Assembly: GCF_017052585.1 (NCBI RefSeq)
Contig: NZ_JAFFHZ010000002.1
Location: 541,296 to 605,295, forward strand
Reading direction: 5' to 3'
DNA from: Paenibacillus apiarius
GTDB lineage: Bacteria > Bacillota > Bacilli > Paenibacillales > Paenibacillaceae
DNA: 64,000 nucleotides
The translations under genes and the position numbers were made by a program. The notes below the pieces were generated by a model, which searched no databases, was not told the DNA's origin, and saw only the letters and a list, made by a program, of their open reading frames with translations. Below, in pieces: positions 1 through 9,269 of this stretch (position 1 is the first letter of the stretch; each line of letters opens with the position of its first letter).

Positions 1-495
1 CCGGGGCGATTGGTTCATGACTCCGACAATCGACTGCACACGGTCTTTCCGTTCACGCAGCACGTTGAAGACAAGCTCATGTGCAAGCGGCATGACATGA
101 ACAAAGGTTTGGCCTAGCTGCATTTCCAAGCCATAGTTCCACAACAACCCTCGAATGCCAGTTACATATTTCCCAAGGGACGTTGACACCACGAAGTCAC
201 CGACAAGCTCGATCGATACGGCTTGGTACTCGTAATGACTCAGCAAAGAACGGTACCTCTCCGTCTCATTCCACTCCGGCTCATCTGACGCATATGGTTT
301 CCACAACCGCTGCAAGCGGAGCACGTCTTGCTCGTCCGCATAAATATCCACATCCCGCGGATCGCTCTCTAGCTGTACGCCATGCAGCACCAAGCCGCAG
401 CTTCCACCCAGCATCCAGCATAAGTTATCGCCGCGCGCCATATTTGAAAAATGCTCTATCGTCTGCACAAGAGGTACGGACAATGAAGGTTTCAT
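1..495 (-). CDS. Nucleotidyltransferase-fold protein, 3' end cut by window edge
   Basis: A minus-strand reading frame is open from an ATG at 495 to base 1, giving 165 residues without a stop; the C-terminus lies outside the window. Residues 30-32 read GGS and are followed by an Asp-Val-Asp pair at about 48-50, the arrangement of the minimal nucleotidyltransferase fold seen in MNT and AbiEii-like enzymes. The start is uncertain: the ATG has only a weak purine-rich stretch upstream, and an in-frame TTG lies 8 codons further up. The substrate cannot be inferred. It lies downstream of, and in the same direction as, the ferredoxin gene. Confidence 0.6.
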   Translation of the reverse strand, partial: MKPSLSVPLVQTIEHFSNMARGDNLCWMLGGSCGLVLHGVQLESDPRDVDIYADEQDVLRLQRLWKPYASDEPEWNETERYRSLLSHYEYQAVSIELVGDFVVSTSLGKYVTGIRGLLWNYGLEMQLGQTFVHVMPLAHELVFNVLRERKDRVQSIVGVMNQSPR

Positions 496-573
496 CAGAA
501 CTGCCCCATTCCGTTTCAATAATCTACAGCATATCCATATGGTTCGCGATAAAAAAATGTTTTTTGAACATCT

Positions 574-873
574 CTAAAAGTAAGGTTTGTGGGCAGCGCG
601 AATGACTCCATCAGACTCAACGGCCGCTTGACATGCAAGCCGATACCCTTGTGCAAACTCTTCTTCTTCCATGCGATTCCATTCGGCATCCGTCACTCCG
701 GAGAGGTGCTCGCGTCCCTCCTCAACGATACAGCGGCAGCGTGCGCATGTGCCGCGCGTGCACGCATAATTCCAACCCACGTCCGCCTGAACGGCCGCAT
801 CCAATAACGTAGTTCCAACCGGCACCGTGACGGATGCTTCCCGGGTGCGCGCTGTCAAAATAATGTCCGCCAT
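574..873 (-). CDS. 2Fe-2S ferredoxin, plant/adrenodoxin-type fold
   Basis: A 99-residue electron-transfer protein. Cys38, Cys43, Cys46 and Cys81 form the C-x4-C-x2-C...C pattern that binds a [2Fe-2S] cluster; an additional Cys48 lies beside the third ligand. The ATG at 873 is preferred over an upstream in-frame TTG at 876 because an AGGAGTGG ribosome site sits about 7 bases before it. It follows the DUF2768 gene in the same direction. The redox partner is not identifiable; no reductase lies next to it. Confidence 0.85.
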   Translation of the reverse strand: MADIILTARTREASVTVPVGTTLLDAAVQADVGWNYACTRGTCARCRCIVEEGREHLSGVTDAEWNRMEEEEFAQGYRLACQAAVESDGVIRAAHKPYF

Positions 874-908
874 CAAAGGCCACTCCTTCCGTTAAAGCAT
901 ATTACGTG

Positions 909-1088
909 TTACACAATGGAGATGATACCATACAGCATTCCCGCCAGCAGCATGATGAACGCAATAAAAGAAAGGATGCCGCGAATCCATCCTTTCGTCT
1001 TATGCCTGGCAAACATAATCAGAAACGCGGAAAAAGCCATGAGACCAATTCCGATAAAGGATACCCACATCTTTGTCATACTGTCCAT
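909..1088 (-). CDS. yphE: Small membrane protein, DUF2768 / YphE-like
   Basis: A 59-residue protein with two predicted hydrophobic helices separated by a short basic loop (RHKTKGW). In B. subtilis, yphE sits just downstream of gpsA, and here the gene also follows gpsA, with the sporulation gene spoVIF between them. An ATG preceded by GGGAG is chosen as the start; a second ATG three codons later is possible. A terminator-like hairpin separates it from spoVIF, so it may have its own promoter. Function unknown. Confidence 0.7.
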   Translation of the reverse strand: MDSMTKMWVSFIGIGLMAFSAFLIMFARHKTKGWIRGILSFIAFIMLLAGMLYGIISIV

Positions 1089-1150
1089 TTTCCCGATTCT
1101 CCCATCCGAGCAAACTGTCCTCATTATACCATTCGTCCCAAAAGAACAAA

Positions 1151-1185
1151 AGACGACAAGTCAGCTTCCCGCTAACGTGTCGTCT
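1151..1185. terminator. Bidirectional intrinsic terminator
   Basis: AGACGACA (1151-1158) pairs with TGTCGTCT (1178-1185) around a 19-base loop, and T-rich tracts flank both sides. On the minus strand it would end transcription coming from gpsA and spoVIF. Confidence 0.7.
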
Positions 1186-1213
1186 TTTTCGGTTGAGCAA
1201 CGCAATATGCAAC

Positions 1214-1492
1214 TTATTTCTTCATAATCATCTTCATGATGCTTTCCAAGTTGCTTGGGTTCGTACCGCTTCGCTTGACGGTGCTTACAATCTCATTTAT
1301 CGTAGCTTCCGTTACAGGCAGTTTGGCCATTGAAGCGACTTGTTTTATCAACTGCCGCAGTTGAGCTTCGCTCTGCATCGTACTCGGCTTCACCCCGCCG
1401 GCAATCTTTTTAATTTGATTTTCGGTAATGCGCTTGCCGGTTTTCTTGTTGATTGCGTTCAATGCGTCTTTAGAAAATTTATTGTTCGGCAT
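1214..1492 (-). CDS. spoVIF: Stage VI sporulation protein F (SpoVIF)
   Basis: A 92-residue, lysine-rich, helical protein beginning MPNNKFSKDAL and ending KMIMKK. Its length and sequence resemble the SpoVIF (YjcC) family, which acts in the mother cell during late spore coat assembly and germination competence. The start is the ATG at 1492, preceded by GGGAGG at good spacing; an upstream in-frame extension lacks such a site. It lies downstream of gpsA in the same direction. Confidence 0.8.
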   Translation of the reverse strand: MPNNKFSKDALNAINKKTGKRITENQIKKIAGGVKPSTMQSEAQLRQLIKQVASMAKLPVTEATINEIVSTVKRSGTNPSNLESIMKMIMKK

Positions 1493-1582
1493 TTTGTCCC
1501 TCCCCGGGTCAGACTTCATACAGTGTATGATAAGTCCCGTTAAGAGGTGAAAGAATACCGGCACAAATTTAGCTCCTCCGCA

Positions 1583-2614
1583 TTATGTCCAAGACGATTT
1601 CGCGACTTCCTCGATTTCGTTTTTGCGAACGCGGCCCATCAGATTTTCGACCGCTTGCTTCGGCTCTTTGCCATTAAACAACACGCGGTGCAATTGCTCG
1701 GTAATGGGCATTTGGACATCATGCTGCCGCGCGAGCAAATAGGCTGCTTTCGTGGTACGGATACCTTCTACGACCATTCCCATGCGTGAGAGGACCTCTT
1801 CTACAGCATGCCCTTGGCCGATAAGCGAACCGGCGCGCCAGTTCCGGCTGTGCTGACTTGTGCAAGTTACGACCAGATCGCCGACACCGGCGAGACCGGC
1901 AAACGTGAGCGCATTCGCGCCCATCTCGACGCCGAGCCGGGCGATCTCCGCAAGCCCTCTCGTGATGAGGGCGGCTTTGGCGTTGTCGCCGAATCCGATG
2001 CCGTCTGACAATCCGGCCCCAAGCGCGATAATGTTCTTAAGCGCGCCAGCCAGTTCGACGCCAATAACGTCCTGATTCGTATATACGCGGAAGAACGTTT
2101 CGTTCATGAACAGATCCTGCGCTTTTTCTCCCGTCTCCATCGAAGCGGATGCCACAACTACGGTAGTCGGACATTGTCTGACGACTTCTTCCGCATGGCT
2201 TGGCCCGGATAATACGGCGATACGGTCCTCACCGCATTCAAGCTCCTCGGCAATCACTTCTGACATACGCTTTAACGTTTCGGTCTCGAATCCCTTCGTT
2301 GCATGGACGATAATCATCTTATCCGTAAAATAAGGCTTCATTGCCCGCGTCACTTGGCGCATTGCTGCCGATGGCGCGACAATGAGGCAGGCTTCTGCGC
2401 CCTCCATCGCTTCTTCCATGGAGCATGTCGCACGAATGCCGGGGTGGAGCGGAATATCCGGCAAATACTTATAATTGCTATGCTTTGTATTAATCTCTTC
2501 CGCCTGGTGTGCATTCCGAGTCCATAGCGAGACGCTGCGTCCATTCTGAGCCAATACCTCGCTGAGCGCAGTCCCCCAACTTCCCGCGACGAACACCGCG
2601 ACCTTACCGGACAC
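1583..2614 (-). CDS. gpsA: NAD(P)H-dependent glycerol-3-phosphate dehydrogenase
   Basis: Reduces dihydroxyacetone phosphate to sn-glycerol-3-phosphate for phospholipid synthesis. The 343-residue length is typical. The N-terminal Rossmann motif reads V9-A-G-S-W-G-T-A, and the catalytic GALKNI motif is at 190-195 with Lys193. Oddity: the first glycine of the usual GxGxxG loop is Val9 (codon GTC). The start is a GTG at 2614 with AGGAGG 8 bases upstream; it overlaps the end of plsY by 11 bases, indicating translational coupling. plsY and gpsA together make and then acylate glycerol-3-phosphate. Confidence 0.93.
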   Translation of the reverse strand: MSGKVAVFVAGSWGTALSEVLAQNGRSVSLWTRNAHQAEEINTKHSNYKYLPDIPLHPGIRATCSMEEAMEGAEACLIVAPSAAMRQVTRAMKPYFTDKMIIVHATKGFETETLKRMSEVIAEELECGEDRIAVLSGPSHAEEVVRQCPTTVVVASASMETGEKAQDLFMNETFFRVYTNQDVIGVELAGALKNIIALGAGLSDGIGFGDNAKAALITRGLAEIARLGVEMGANALTFAGLAGVGDLVVTCTSQHSRNWRAGSLIGQGHAVEEVLSRMGMVVEGIRTTKAAYLLARQHDVQMPITEQLHRVLFNGKEPKQAVENLMGRVRKNEIEEVAKSSWT

Positions 2615-3218
2615 GTGGCATTCCTCCTTTTTTAGAGCCTAAACGGTTCTCAGTCCCTTTCACCAGCTTGACAATGTTGCCCCGGTGACGGTAGAACGCA
2701 AATGCGCACAGCAGCAGGCTGCCCCAGAATATGCTCCAATCATAGCGGAATATCAATAAAAATACCGGGGTCATCGTCGTAAAAATCAAGGAACCCAGAG
2801 ACACATAACGCTTCCATGCAATTAAGGCAATCGCAAGGACACCGGCGCAAAGCGCAGGCCAGAACGCCAAAATCGCCAGCACGCCGATTGTCGTCGCAAT
2901 CCCCTTGCCGCCGCGGAACCGGAAATAGATCGGCCAGTTGTGGCCTGCGATGGCCGCGATCCCGCATAGCACCATCACCCATGAATCATCTGCAAGCCAG
3001 CGTCCGAGCAGAACGGCGATAATTCCTTTGGCCGCATCTAACAATAATACGCCGATTGCAGGCCCCTTCCCCAGCACACGCAATGTATTCGTCGCTCCGG
3101 CATTGCCGCTTCCGTGTTGGCGAATATCTATGCCCCGCAGCCATTTCCCAATGAGTAGACTGAAGCTGACTGAGCCAAGCAAGTAGCTGACTGCGATTGC
3201 AATTATAGACAAAGTCAA
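2604..3218 (-). CDS. plsY: Acyl-phosphate:glycerol-3-phosphate acyltransferase PlsY
   Basis: An integral membrane enzyme that transfers an acyl group from acyl-phosphate to glycerol-3-phosphate, the first step of phosphatidic acid synthesis. At 204 residues with several hydrophobic helices it matches the family. The conserved loops are visible: LLGSVSFSLLIGK near the N-terminus, GSGNAGATNTLR, and HNWPIYFRFRGGKG in the middle. It lies 12 bases after der and overlaps the start of gpsA, whose product it uses. Confidence 0.93.
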   Translation of the reverse strand: MTLSIIAIAVSYLLGSVSFSLLIGKWLRGIDIRQHGSGNAGATNTLRVLGKGPAIGVLLLDAAKGIIAVLLGRWLADDSWVMVLCGIAAIAGHNWPIYFRFRGGKGIATTIGVLAILAFWPALCAGVLAIALIAWKRYVSLGSLIFTTMTPVFLLIFRYDWSIFWGSLLLCAFAFYRHRGNIVKLVKGTENRLGSKKGGMPRVR

Positions 3219-3230
3219 TTCAGTTCGCCC

Positions 3231-4553
3231 CTAACTTTCATCGGATTTCCGGCGCGTGAATAACCGGATCGGTGTGCCTTCAAAGTCAAACGAAGCCCGG
3301 ACGCGATTTTCCAAATAACGTTCATAGGAGAAATGCATCAGCTCCGGATCATTGACGAAGATGACGATCGTCGGCGGCTTCACCGCAACCTGCGTTGCAT
3401 AATTAATGCGCAGGCGGCGTCCTTTATCCGTAGGAGGCGGGTTGTAGGCGACCGCATCCGACACGACATCGTTCAGGAGATGCGTCGGAATGCGCTTCGC
3501 GTGCTGCTGTGCGACATGCTCGATAACCGGCAGCAGTTTATGTAATCGCTGCTTCGTCTTAGCGGATAAGAACACGATTGGAGCATATGTCATAAACAGG
3601 AAATGATCGCGTATCTTTTGCTCGAATTGATGCATCGTTTTATCATCTTTCGCCACGATATCCCATTTGTTGACGACAAATAACACGGCCTTGCCCGCTT
3701 CGTGAGCATAGCCTGCGATATGTTTGTCTTGTTCGATAATCCCTTCCTCGCCATTGATGATTACCAGCACGACGTCGGCACGTTCGATCGCCTTCAGAGA
3801 TCGCATTACGCTGTATTTCTCAGTCGTCTCATAGACCTTGCCGCGCTTCCGCATACCGGCCGTATCGATAATAACGAACCTCTGTCCATCCTTCTCAAAC
3901 GGGGTATCAATCGCATCACGGGTCGTGCCTGCCACGTCGCTTACAATGACGCGCTCTTCCCCAAGAATGGCATTGACAAGCGATGACTTGCCTACGTTAG
4001 GCCGCCCGATAAGAGCAACCTTGATGACATCATCATCATATTCCTCATCGCTTAGATCCGGAAATTTCCCCACTACCTCATCTAATAAATCCCCTAAACC
4101 GGTACCATGTGAACCTGAGATTGGAATCGGATCGCCGAAGCCTAAGCTATAAAACTCATAAACATCGTCCATGCGATCCAAATTGTCCACTTTATTTACC
4201 GCAACGATAACCGGCTTGCCGGATCGGAACAATATTTGCGCCACTTCTTCATCAGCTTGGGTCACACCGGTCTTGGCATCACACATGAACACGATGACGT
4301 CGGATTCTTCAATCGCGAGCTCGGCTTGAACCCGGATTGAACGGAGCATCTCATCTTCTCCGTACACCTCGATTCCGCCTGTGTCAATAATGCTGAACGG
4401 CTTCCCGTTCCATTCGCCCGTCCCGTAGATACGGTCGCGTGTCACGCCAGGCTTGTCCTCCACAATGGCCAATCGGTCGCCGATAATTCGGTTAAAAATG
4501 GTGGACTTGCCGACATTCGGCCGCCCGACGATGGCAACAACGGGTTTTGCCAT
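3231..4553 (-). CDS. der: Ribosome biogenesis GTPase Der (EngA)
   Basis: An essential double GTPase for 50S subunit maturation. The 440-residue protein carries two G domains, each with a GRPNVGKS P-loop (residues 10-17 and about 183-190), plus DTGG/DTAG switch motifs and NKVD/NKWD specificity motifs, followed by a C-terminal KH-like domain. The ATG at 4553 is preferred over an in-frame GTG three codons upstream because AGGAGTG lies 6 bases before it. Its place between yphA and plsY/gpsA matches B. subtilis. Confidence 0.96.
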   Translation of the reverse strand: MAKPVVAIVGRPNVGKSTIFNRIIGDRLAIVEDKPGVTRDRIYGTGEWNGKPFSIIDTGGIEVYGEDEMLRSIRVQAELAIEESDVIVFMCDAKTGVTQADEEVAQILFRSGKPVIVAVNKVDNLDRMDDVYEFYSLGFGDPIPISGSHGTGLGDLLDEVVGKFPDLSDEEYDDDVIKVALIGRPNVGKSSLVNAILGEERVIVSDVAGTTRDAIDTPFEKDGQRFVIIDTAGMRKRGKVYETTEKYSVMRSLKAIERADVVLVIINGEEGIIEQDKHIAGYAHEAGKAVLFVVNKWDIVAKDDKTMHQFEQKIRDHFLFMTYAPIVFLSAKTKQRLHKLLPVIEHVAQQHAKRIPTHLLNDVVSDAVAYNPPPTDKGRRLRINYATQVAVKPPTIVIFVNDPELMHFSYERYLENRVRASFDFEGTPIRLFTRRKSDES

Positions 4554-4680
4554 GCAGTTCACTCCTTCATCTTTTGCAACATATACACGTACATCATCAT
4601 ATCAAAAAATCGGCCCCTTGGCTAACCAATTTGCGGGAGCCCTCTCCATTTTTCAGCGCACTTTCCAGAAGCGGGCACCT

Positions 4681-5286
4681 TCAATCCGCCCGCTTCCATT
4701 TTGTTCCTCTCCATCTGCCCTTTGTCCATTGCAAAGCGGCTGTAACCATTCGAACACTCAGGAAAGACACCCACCATACATCCTGCAGCCCCGCACTCCC
4801 AAGCTCGTGCGACATGCCGCTTTTCACCTGAACGAATAGGTCTCCGAGGGCCAATCCGAGTGTTAGCACAATCCATTGATAGGTCCACCGTCTAGATACA
4901 GCGAGCACTATCAAGCTAATAATCGCGGCAATAATCCACTCCTTGCTGAATTGCCGGAGCAAGGCAATGGATGACCATTTTAACAGTTCCAGCCACAACC
5001 AAGCGGCGGCCACCAATCCGATGTGGCCTAATAAAACGAAGCCGCGCAGTCTAATGAATTGAGACAACAGAAGCAGCATTGCGGCAAGACACCATAGCAA
5101 CCATGCTGTATTCACTTTGCCTATCACGGCTATCGTCACCGAGAATCGGTTCAGTAATATCCAAGACACGCCGAGACCGATAATCCATTGCCACGATGCG
5201 TGTTTCAGCACAACGGGGCGCCAACCGCTTGCCAACAAGATGAAGAAGCAGATCCATACAATTAAAGACAGTATCCCTGGCGTCAA
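4681..5286 (-). CDS. yphA: YphA-like membrane protein
   Basis: A very hydrophobic protein with about six to seven predicted membrane helices, rich in Trp and Leu. A TTG start at 5286, preceded by AAGGGAG, gives 201 residues, close to B. subtilis YphA. The longer in-frame extension to 5355 would run through the terminator hairpin at 5342-5366 and is rejected. Position between ypfD and der is as in B. subtilis. Function unknown; the assignment rests on position, size and topology. Confidence 0.7.
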   Translation of the reverse strand: MTPGILSLIVWICFFILLASGWRPVVLKHASWQWIIGLGVSWILLNRFSVTIAVIGKVNTAWLLWCLAAMLLLLSQFIRLRGFVLLGHIGLVAAAWLWLELLKWSSIALLRQFSKEWIIAAIISLIVLAVSRRWTYQWIVLTLGLALGDLFVQVKSGMSHELGSAGLQDVWWVSFLSVRMVTAALQWTKGRWRGTKWKRAD

Positions 5287-5341
5287 ACCTCCATCTCCCT
5301 TGCGTTTCTTCGTATTATTTGAAGGGAGATACAAAAATAAT

Positions 5342-5366
5342 CGGCGGACTCGCAACGAGTCCGCCG
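5342..5366. terminator. Intrinsic terminator after the S1-domain gene
   Basis: A perfect 11-bp stem, CGGCGGACTCG with CGAGTCCGCCG, around a 3-base loop. On the minus strand it is followed by ATTATTTTTG, placing it right behind the stop codon of the S1-domain gene. Confidence 0.85.
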
Positions 5367-5384
5367 AAAAATGATGAATTCAAC

Positions 5385-6599
5385 TTATTTTTTGAATTTG
5401 TTCAACATGTCGCCAAAGCGTTCGCCCAATGTAACGCTCATCGCTTGGTTGTTGAGAGACACGTTCGGATTGTTCAGCTCTTCTTTGATTCTTTTCTCTG
5501 GCTTCGCAGCCGGAGCCGGAGCTTCTTCCGTTTCTTTAATGCTCAAGCTAACGCGCTTCTCTGCCGGATTGAAGTCAAGCACCTTCACTTGTACCGTTTG
5601 GCCTTGCTTCAATACTTCGAACGGAGTCGCGATGTGACGGTGAGCGATTTGGGAAATGTGAACCAAACCTTCTACGCCAGGCGCTACTTCGACGAACGCG
5701 CCGAAATCGACAAGACGCTTCACTTCGCCGCTGATGATGTCGCCAGTCTTGATTTTGTCACCCGCTTGCTCCCAAGGACCCGGTTGAGTCGCTTTGATGC
5801 TCAAGCTGATTTTGCCGTTGGCAGGGTCAACTTTCAATACTTTTACCTTCACTTGTTGACCTTCTTGCACTACGTCGGAAGGTTTATCAACGTGCTGCCA
5901 AGCGATCTCGGACACGTGGACCAATCCGTCCACGCCGCCTACATCGACAAACGCGCCGAATTGCGTCAAGCGTTGTACGGTGCCTTCCAATACTTGACCT
6001 TCTTGAAGGTTCGCCATCACGCGTTGTTTATTCGCTTCGAACTCTTCTTCCAATACATCTTTTTGCGAAAGAATGAGTTTGTTGTTTTCGCGATCGATCT
6101 CTTTTACTTTCACGCGCAGCGTGCGGCCTTTGTAGTCGCTGAAATCTTCTACAAAATGACGTTCTACCATGGAGGCAGGAATAAATGCGCGCACGCCTAC
6201 ATCGGCGACGATACCGCCCTTCACGACGTCTGCAACCGTTACTTCGAACACCTCTTGATTGTCAAAGCGCTGCTGCATCAAGTCCCAGGATTGTTCGCTG
6301 TCGATCTGGCGTTTCGAAAGCACGAGACGTTCTTTCTCATCGTCGATGCTTACTACTTTACATTCCACTTCTTGGCCTACCTCAACAACATCCGAAGCTT
6401 TGTCAACGGATACGGCAGACAGCTCGCGGATAGGAATAACACCGTCATATTTATATCCAATGCTTACAAATGCTTGGTTGTCATCGATTTTGACAATCGC
6501 GCCTTTGACGGTGTCACCTTTTTTCAAGGTTACGATGTTTTCCATCGCTTCTTGGTTAGCCGTTTCGGCCGTTTCATTCACTTTTGTTTCTTCAGACAT
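5385..6599 (-). CDS. ypfD: S1 RNA-binding domain protein (YpfD / RpsA homologue)
   Basis: A 404-residue RNA-binding protein with four S1 (OB-fold) repeats at roughly residues 18-90, 105-170, 190-258 and 275-345. The last two carry the typical G-AFVD/EV and EGLVHISQ/SEI signatures. Firmicute homologues have four to five repeats instead of the six of E. coli S1, and their link to the ribosome is weaker. The start is the ATG at 6599 with GAGGAGG upstream; the 19-codon in-frame extension lacks such a site. A strong terminator follows the stop. Confidence 0.9.
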   Translation of the reverse strand: MSEETKVNETAETANQEAMENIVTLKKGDTVKGAIVKIDDNQAFVSIGYKYDGVIPIRELSAVSVDKASDVVEVGQEVECKVVSIDDEKERLVLSKRQIDSEQSWDLMQQRFDNQEVFEVTVADVVKGGIVADVGVRAFIPASMVERHFVEDFSDYKGRTLRVKVKEIDRENNKLILSQKDVLEEEFEANKQRVMANLQEGQVLEGTVQRLTQFGAFVDVGGVDGLVHVSEIAWQHVDKPSDVVQEGQQVKVKVLKVDPANGKISLSIKATQPGPWEQAGDKIKTGDIISGEVKRLVDFGAFVEVAPGVEGLVHISQIAHRHIATPFEVLKQGQTVQVKVLDFNPAEKRVSLSIKETEEAPAPAAKPEKRIKEELNNPNVSLNNQAMSVTLGERFGDMLNKFKK

Positions 6600-6849
6600 G
6601 TGAAATACCTCCTCGATTGAAACCCCATTTATTGAAACCTGCTGAGCAGGATTCATAAGGAACTCTTATCTCTGCCTCATCCAAAAAGATAAAGGCCTCG
6701 ATAAGTGGATGCTATTATGCGAACCTGAAATCTAACGTTCCGCAAGGATATCCGTGTAGAAATTCAGATGTCGTAACGAAATTAAGGGCATAACCTGTAA
6801 ATAATACCTGTAGTATCCTACCTATCTTGAAAATCATGCATGCCCTGCA

Positions 6850-7440
6850 TCATGATGAAGCAGATTCTTCCTTCATGATACGTTGGATATGCTCCATAAT
6901 GCGGTCCGTCGCTCTCTCGAGCACGTCGCTTCCCTTCTCTGCCAATAAATCCGACATGTCGATAGGCGGGCCGTAACACACTCTGGTCTTGCGAAATAAT
7001 TTGTAGTTGCCGATAACGGCCACAGGCACAATGGTGGCTCCGCTTCGCAGCGCTATCATCGCAGCGCCCTTCTTAGCGGCAACCGCTCCGTCTGTGTTGC
7101 GTGTGCCTTCAGGGAATATCCCCATTATCTCGCCGTCGTTCAACAGCTGGAACGCCGTGCGAATCGTTTCTTTGCTCACGCCTCCGCGTTTGACGGGAAA
7201 CGCTCCCAACGCGTTTATTGCCGGGCCGAATACCGGAACTTTGAATAGCTCGGCTTTGGCCATGAACCGGATGCGCCGATCAAGCAGTATTCCAATCGCC
7301 GGGGGATCCAACAAGCTGATGTGGTTGGAGCATAAGACGACCCCGCCCTCTTGCGGCACGTAATGTTTGTTTTTTGCTTCAAACCGGAACAGAATCCGGT
7401 AAAAAAGTCGAAGCAGCGCTCTGCAAAACGTATAGAACAT
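6850..7440 (-). CDS. plsC: 1-acyl-sn-glycerol-3-phosphate acyltransferase
   Basis: Converts lysophosphatidic acid to phosphatidic acid at the membrane. The 196-residue protein shows the acyltransferase box NH-x4-D (His40, Asp45), the substrate motif FPEGTR (109-114) and the VPVAVIG segment. An N-terminal hydrophobic stretch anchors it. It lies 18 bases behind cmk and probably shares its transcript. With plsY and gpsA nearby, three steps of phosphatidate synthesis cluster here. Confidence 0.92.
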   Translation of the reverse strand: MFYTFCRALLRLFYRILFRFEAKNKHYVPQEGGVVLCSNHISLLDPPAIGILLDRRIRFMAKAELFKVPVFGPAINALGAFPVKRGGVSKETIRTAFQLLNDGEIMGIFPEGTRNTDGAVAAKKGAAMIALRSGATIVPVAVIGNYKLFRKTRVCYGPPIDMSDLLAEKGSDVLERATDRIMEHIQRIMKEESASS

Positions 7441-7458
7441 AGTAGCTACGGTTCACCA

Positions 7459-8148
7459 TCACTTTCGTATCATCACGCGCTCTACGATGACGCGCACGAC
7501 ATCGTCAATTGTCATTCCCGTCGTATCCAGCAGGACGGCATCTTCCGCTTGCTTCAACGGGGAGACTTCACGCGTCTCATCTTGCCGGTCGCGGTCAGCG
7601 ATTTCCCGGATGAATTGCTCCAACGAAGCAACCTCCTTGTCCTTCCATTCCGCATATCGCCGGCGAGCCCGCTCTTCTACGGAAGCGGTTATGAACCACT
7701 TCATTTCCGCATCGGGGAGCACATGCGTGCCGATGTCTCGGCCGTCCATGACCACTCCTTTGCATTTCGCCATTTGACGCTGCATCTCGACCAGTTGTTC
7801 TCGCACGACTCCGACTTGCGCGTATAATGAAGCCAAACGGCTCATCTCGGACGTTCGTATCGCATCTGTCACGTCTTCTCCATTCAGAAAGACGAATTGA
7901 CGATCCGCTTCCGGTCGCAATTCAATCCTTAGGCGCTTCATCTCTTCCGCAAGCGCATCCGTCTCATCCGGACGTATGCTCACCCGTGTCATATGTAACG
8001 ATACGGCACGATACATAGCGCCGGTATCAATATAAACATATCCTAGCTCACGAGCGACGAGGCGGGCAACCGTACTCTTTCCAGCTCCTGCAGGCCCGTC
8101 GATGGCGATATTCATTCGATGTGTCATAGTCTCACACTGTTGTGTCAA
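7459..8148 (-). CDS. cmk: Cytidylate kinase
   Basis: Phosphorylates CMP and dCMP using ATP. The P-loop GPAGAGKS is at residues 18-25, followed by the DTGAMYRA motif and DGRDIGTHV in the central region; length is that of bacterial Cmk. A TTG start at 8148 has AGGAG about 9 bases upstream; ATG codons 7 and 11 codons later are alternatives without as good a site. The cmk-plsC-ypfD order matches Bacillus. Confidence 0.94.
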   Translation of the reverse strand: MTQQCETMTHRMNIAIDGPAGAGKSTVARLVARELGYVYIDTGAMYRAVSLHMTRVSIRPDETDALAEEMKRLRIELRPEADRQFVFLNGEDVTDAIRTSEMSRLASLYAQVGVVREQLVEMQRQMAKCKGVVMDGRDIGTHVLPDAEMKWFITASVEERARRRYAEWKDKEVASLEQFIREIADRDRQDETREVSPLKQAEDAVLLDTTGMTIDDVVRVIVERVMIRK

Positions 8149-8212
8149 CGGGACTGGCTCCTTCCTTAATCATACCTGTAAGTAGAAACCTCGATAATAA
8201 CGTTCATTCAAG

Positions 8213-8233
8213 AAAAAAGCAGGCATTGCCTGC
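8213..8233 (-). terminator. Intrinsic terminator upstream of cmk
   Basis: On the minus strand GCAGGC-AAT-GCCTGC is followed by TTTTTTC. It separates the ypfA-ypfB unit from cmk, so cmk needs its own promoter or read-through. Confidence 0.8.
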
Positions 8234-8318
8234 GACGTGAAAATTATACCACACTTAAAAAGGGGATGCAAAACGAGTCTGCTTCAAAATAGTGCCGCAA
8301 TCCGACCGGATGGTGCAA

Positions 8319-8552
8319 TTAATGTCTTGAAAAAGCTTGCTTATAAGGGATTCCTTCCAACCGTTCCACCGGACATATATAATGGCGCAGTCCGCCAATC
8401 AAAAGCAAGCATTGGGCGGCAACGACCAAAATGACGAACGAAACACATAAGCGCATCATCCAACGGACACCCGTGTCCCAATGCTGCAACAGCCGATGAG
8501 GCTCCTCTACGGATTTATGCTCCTTGCCGTGATCCGGCCGCATTGTTCTCAT
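8319..8552 (-). CDS. ypfB: Single-pass membrane protein, YpfB / DUF5359-like
   Basis: A 77-residue protein with a charged N-terminus, one hydrophobic helix at about residues 32-54, and a tail ending near VERLEGI. The position between ypfA and cmk, the single helix and the tail pattern fit YpfB/DUF5359. The ATG at 8552 is preceded by GGGGTGA; an in-frame ATG six codons upstream is less well placed. No function is known. Confidence 0.65.
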   Translation of the reverse strand: MRTMRPDHGKEHKSVEEPHRLLQHWDTGVRWMMRLCVSFVILVVAAQCLLLIGGLRHYICPVERLEGIPYKQAFSRH

Positions 8553-8624
8553 CAAGTGATCACCCCACATTTTTATTGTGGTAGTATGTCGTCAGGATGG
8601 AAAAATTATACGGATGGTTATGTA

Positions 8625-9269
8625 TCACTTTCTCAGCTCGAATTGCCGTTCAAAGCAGTATCGTATTAATTTTTGCTGTTCCACTTCAGAGATTTGCTCG
8701 AACTTCACCATGACCGCGACTCTTTCCTCATGAATTGGCTGGATGCGAACGATTTGCCCCGTGAACGGAACGTGCTCAATCGCGCCGCTGCGGAATGCAA
8801 CCGCAATCCAGCATTGCAACAGCTGTGACTCTCGCAGTCCCCATTGCGGATGTGTGACGAAGGACATGCCGCCTCCGCTAATATCTTCCGACAGAGCTAT
8901 GAACTTAACGCCATCCATCGTGCTGACAGCGGTCTCCAGATTAGCCTGCACGCGCAAATAATTGCGCCGCTGCATTCTCGTAAGCCAATGCTGCTCCGGC
9001 TTCCTGATGGACAGCATGCGAATCGTATCCTGCCGTCTTCCCGTCACAATTGTCCGAAAGTGCCACTTCATGCCGTCCTCTTGCGAATAATAGACATCAA
9101 GCTCCTCGCCTGCTGCGAACAGTCCGTATTTCCCCGTTTTCTCACACAGAGGAATTTCAATCCACAAATGCTCTTCATCGATTTCCGTAACTCGGGATTT
9201 ATAGGTTGGCTCGTCGTCTTGAGCGCGAACCAATTGCATGTACATCATATCATTTATATTAGGCAACAT
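8625..9269 (-). CDS. ypfA: PilZ-domain c-di-GMP receptor, YpfA/MotI (flagellar brake) family
   Basis: A 214-residue protein with an N-terminal YcgR-like domain (about 10-95) and a C-terminal PilZ domain (about 98-205). The c-di-GMP ligands are visible: R102-x3-R106 and the D129-x-S-G-G-G loop. In B. subtilis the homologue YpfA (MotI/DgrA) binds c-di-GMP and acts on the flagellar stator to stop swimming. The start has GGAGGGG upstream. It lies between ypeB and ypfB, as in Bacillus. Confidence 0.88.
   Translation of the reverse strand: MLPNINDMMYMQLVRAQDDEPTYKSRVTEIDEEHLWIEIPLCEKTGKYGLFAAGEELDVYYSQEDGMKWHFRTIVTGRRQDTIRMLSIRKPEQHWLTRMQRRNYLRVQANLETAVSTMDGVKFIALSEDISGGGMSFVTHPQWGLRESQLLQCWIAVAFRSGAIEHVPFTGQIVRIQPIHEERVAVMVKFEQISEVEQQKLIRYCFERQFELRK

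Noticed and set aside
5319..6620. 433-residue plus-strand open frame opposite the S1-domain gene
   Set aside because: It is the antisense shadow of a well-supported gene, is rich in Phe/His/Arg in an unnatural way, and has no ribosome site.
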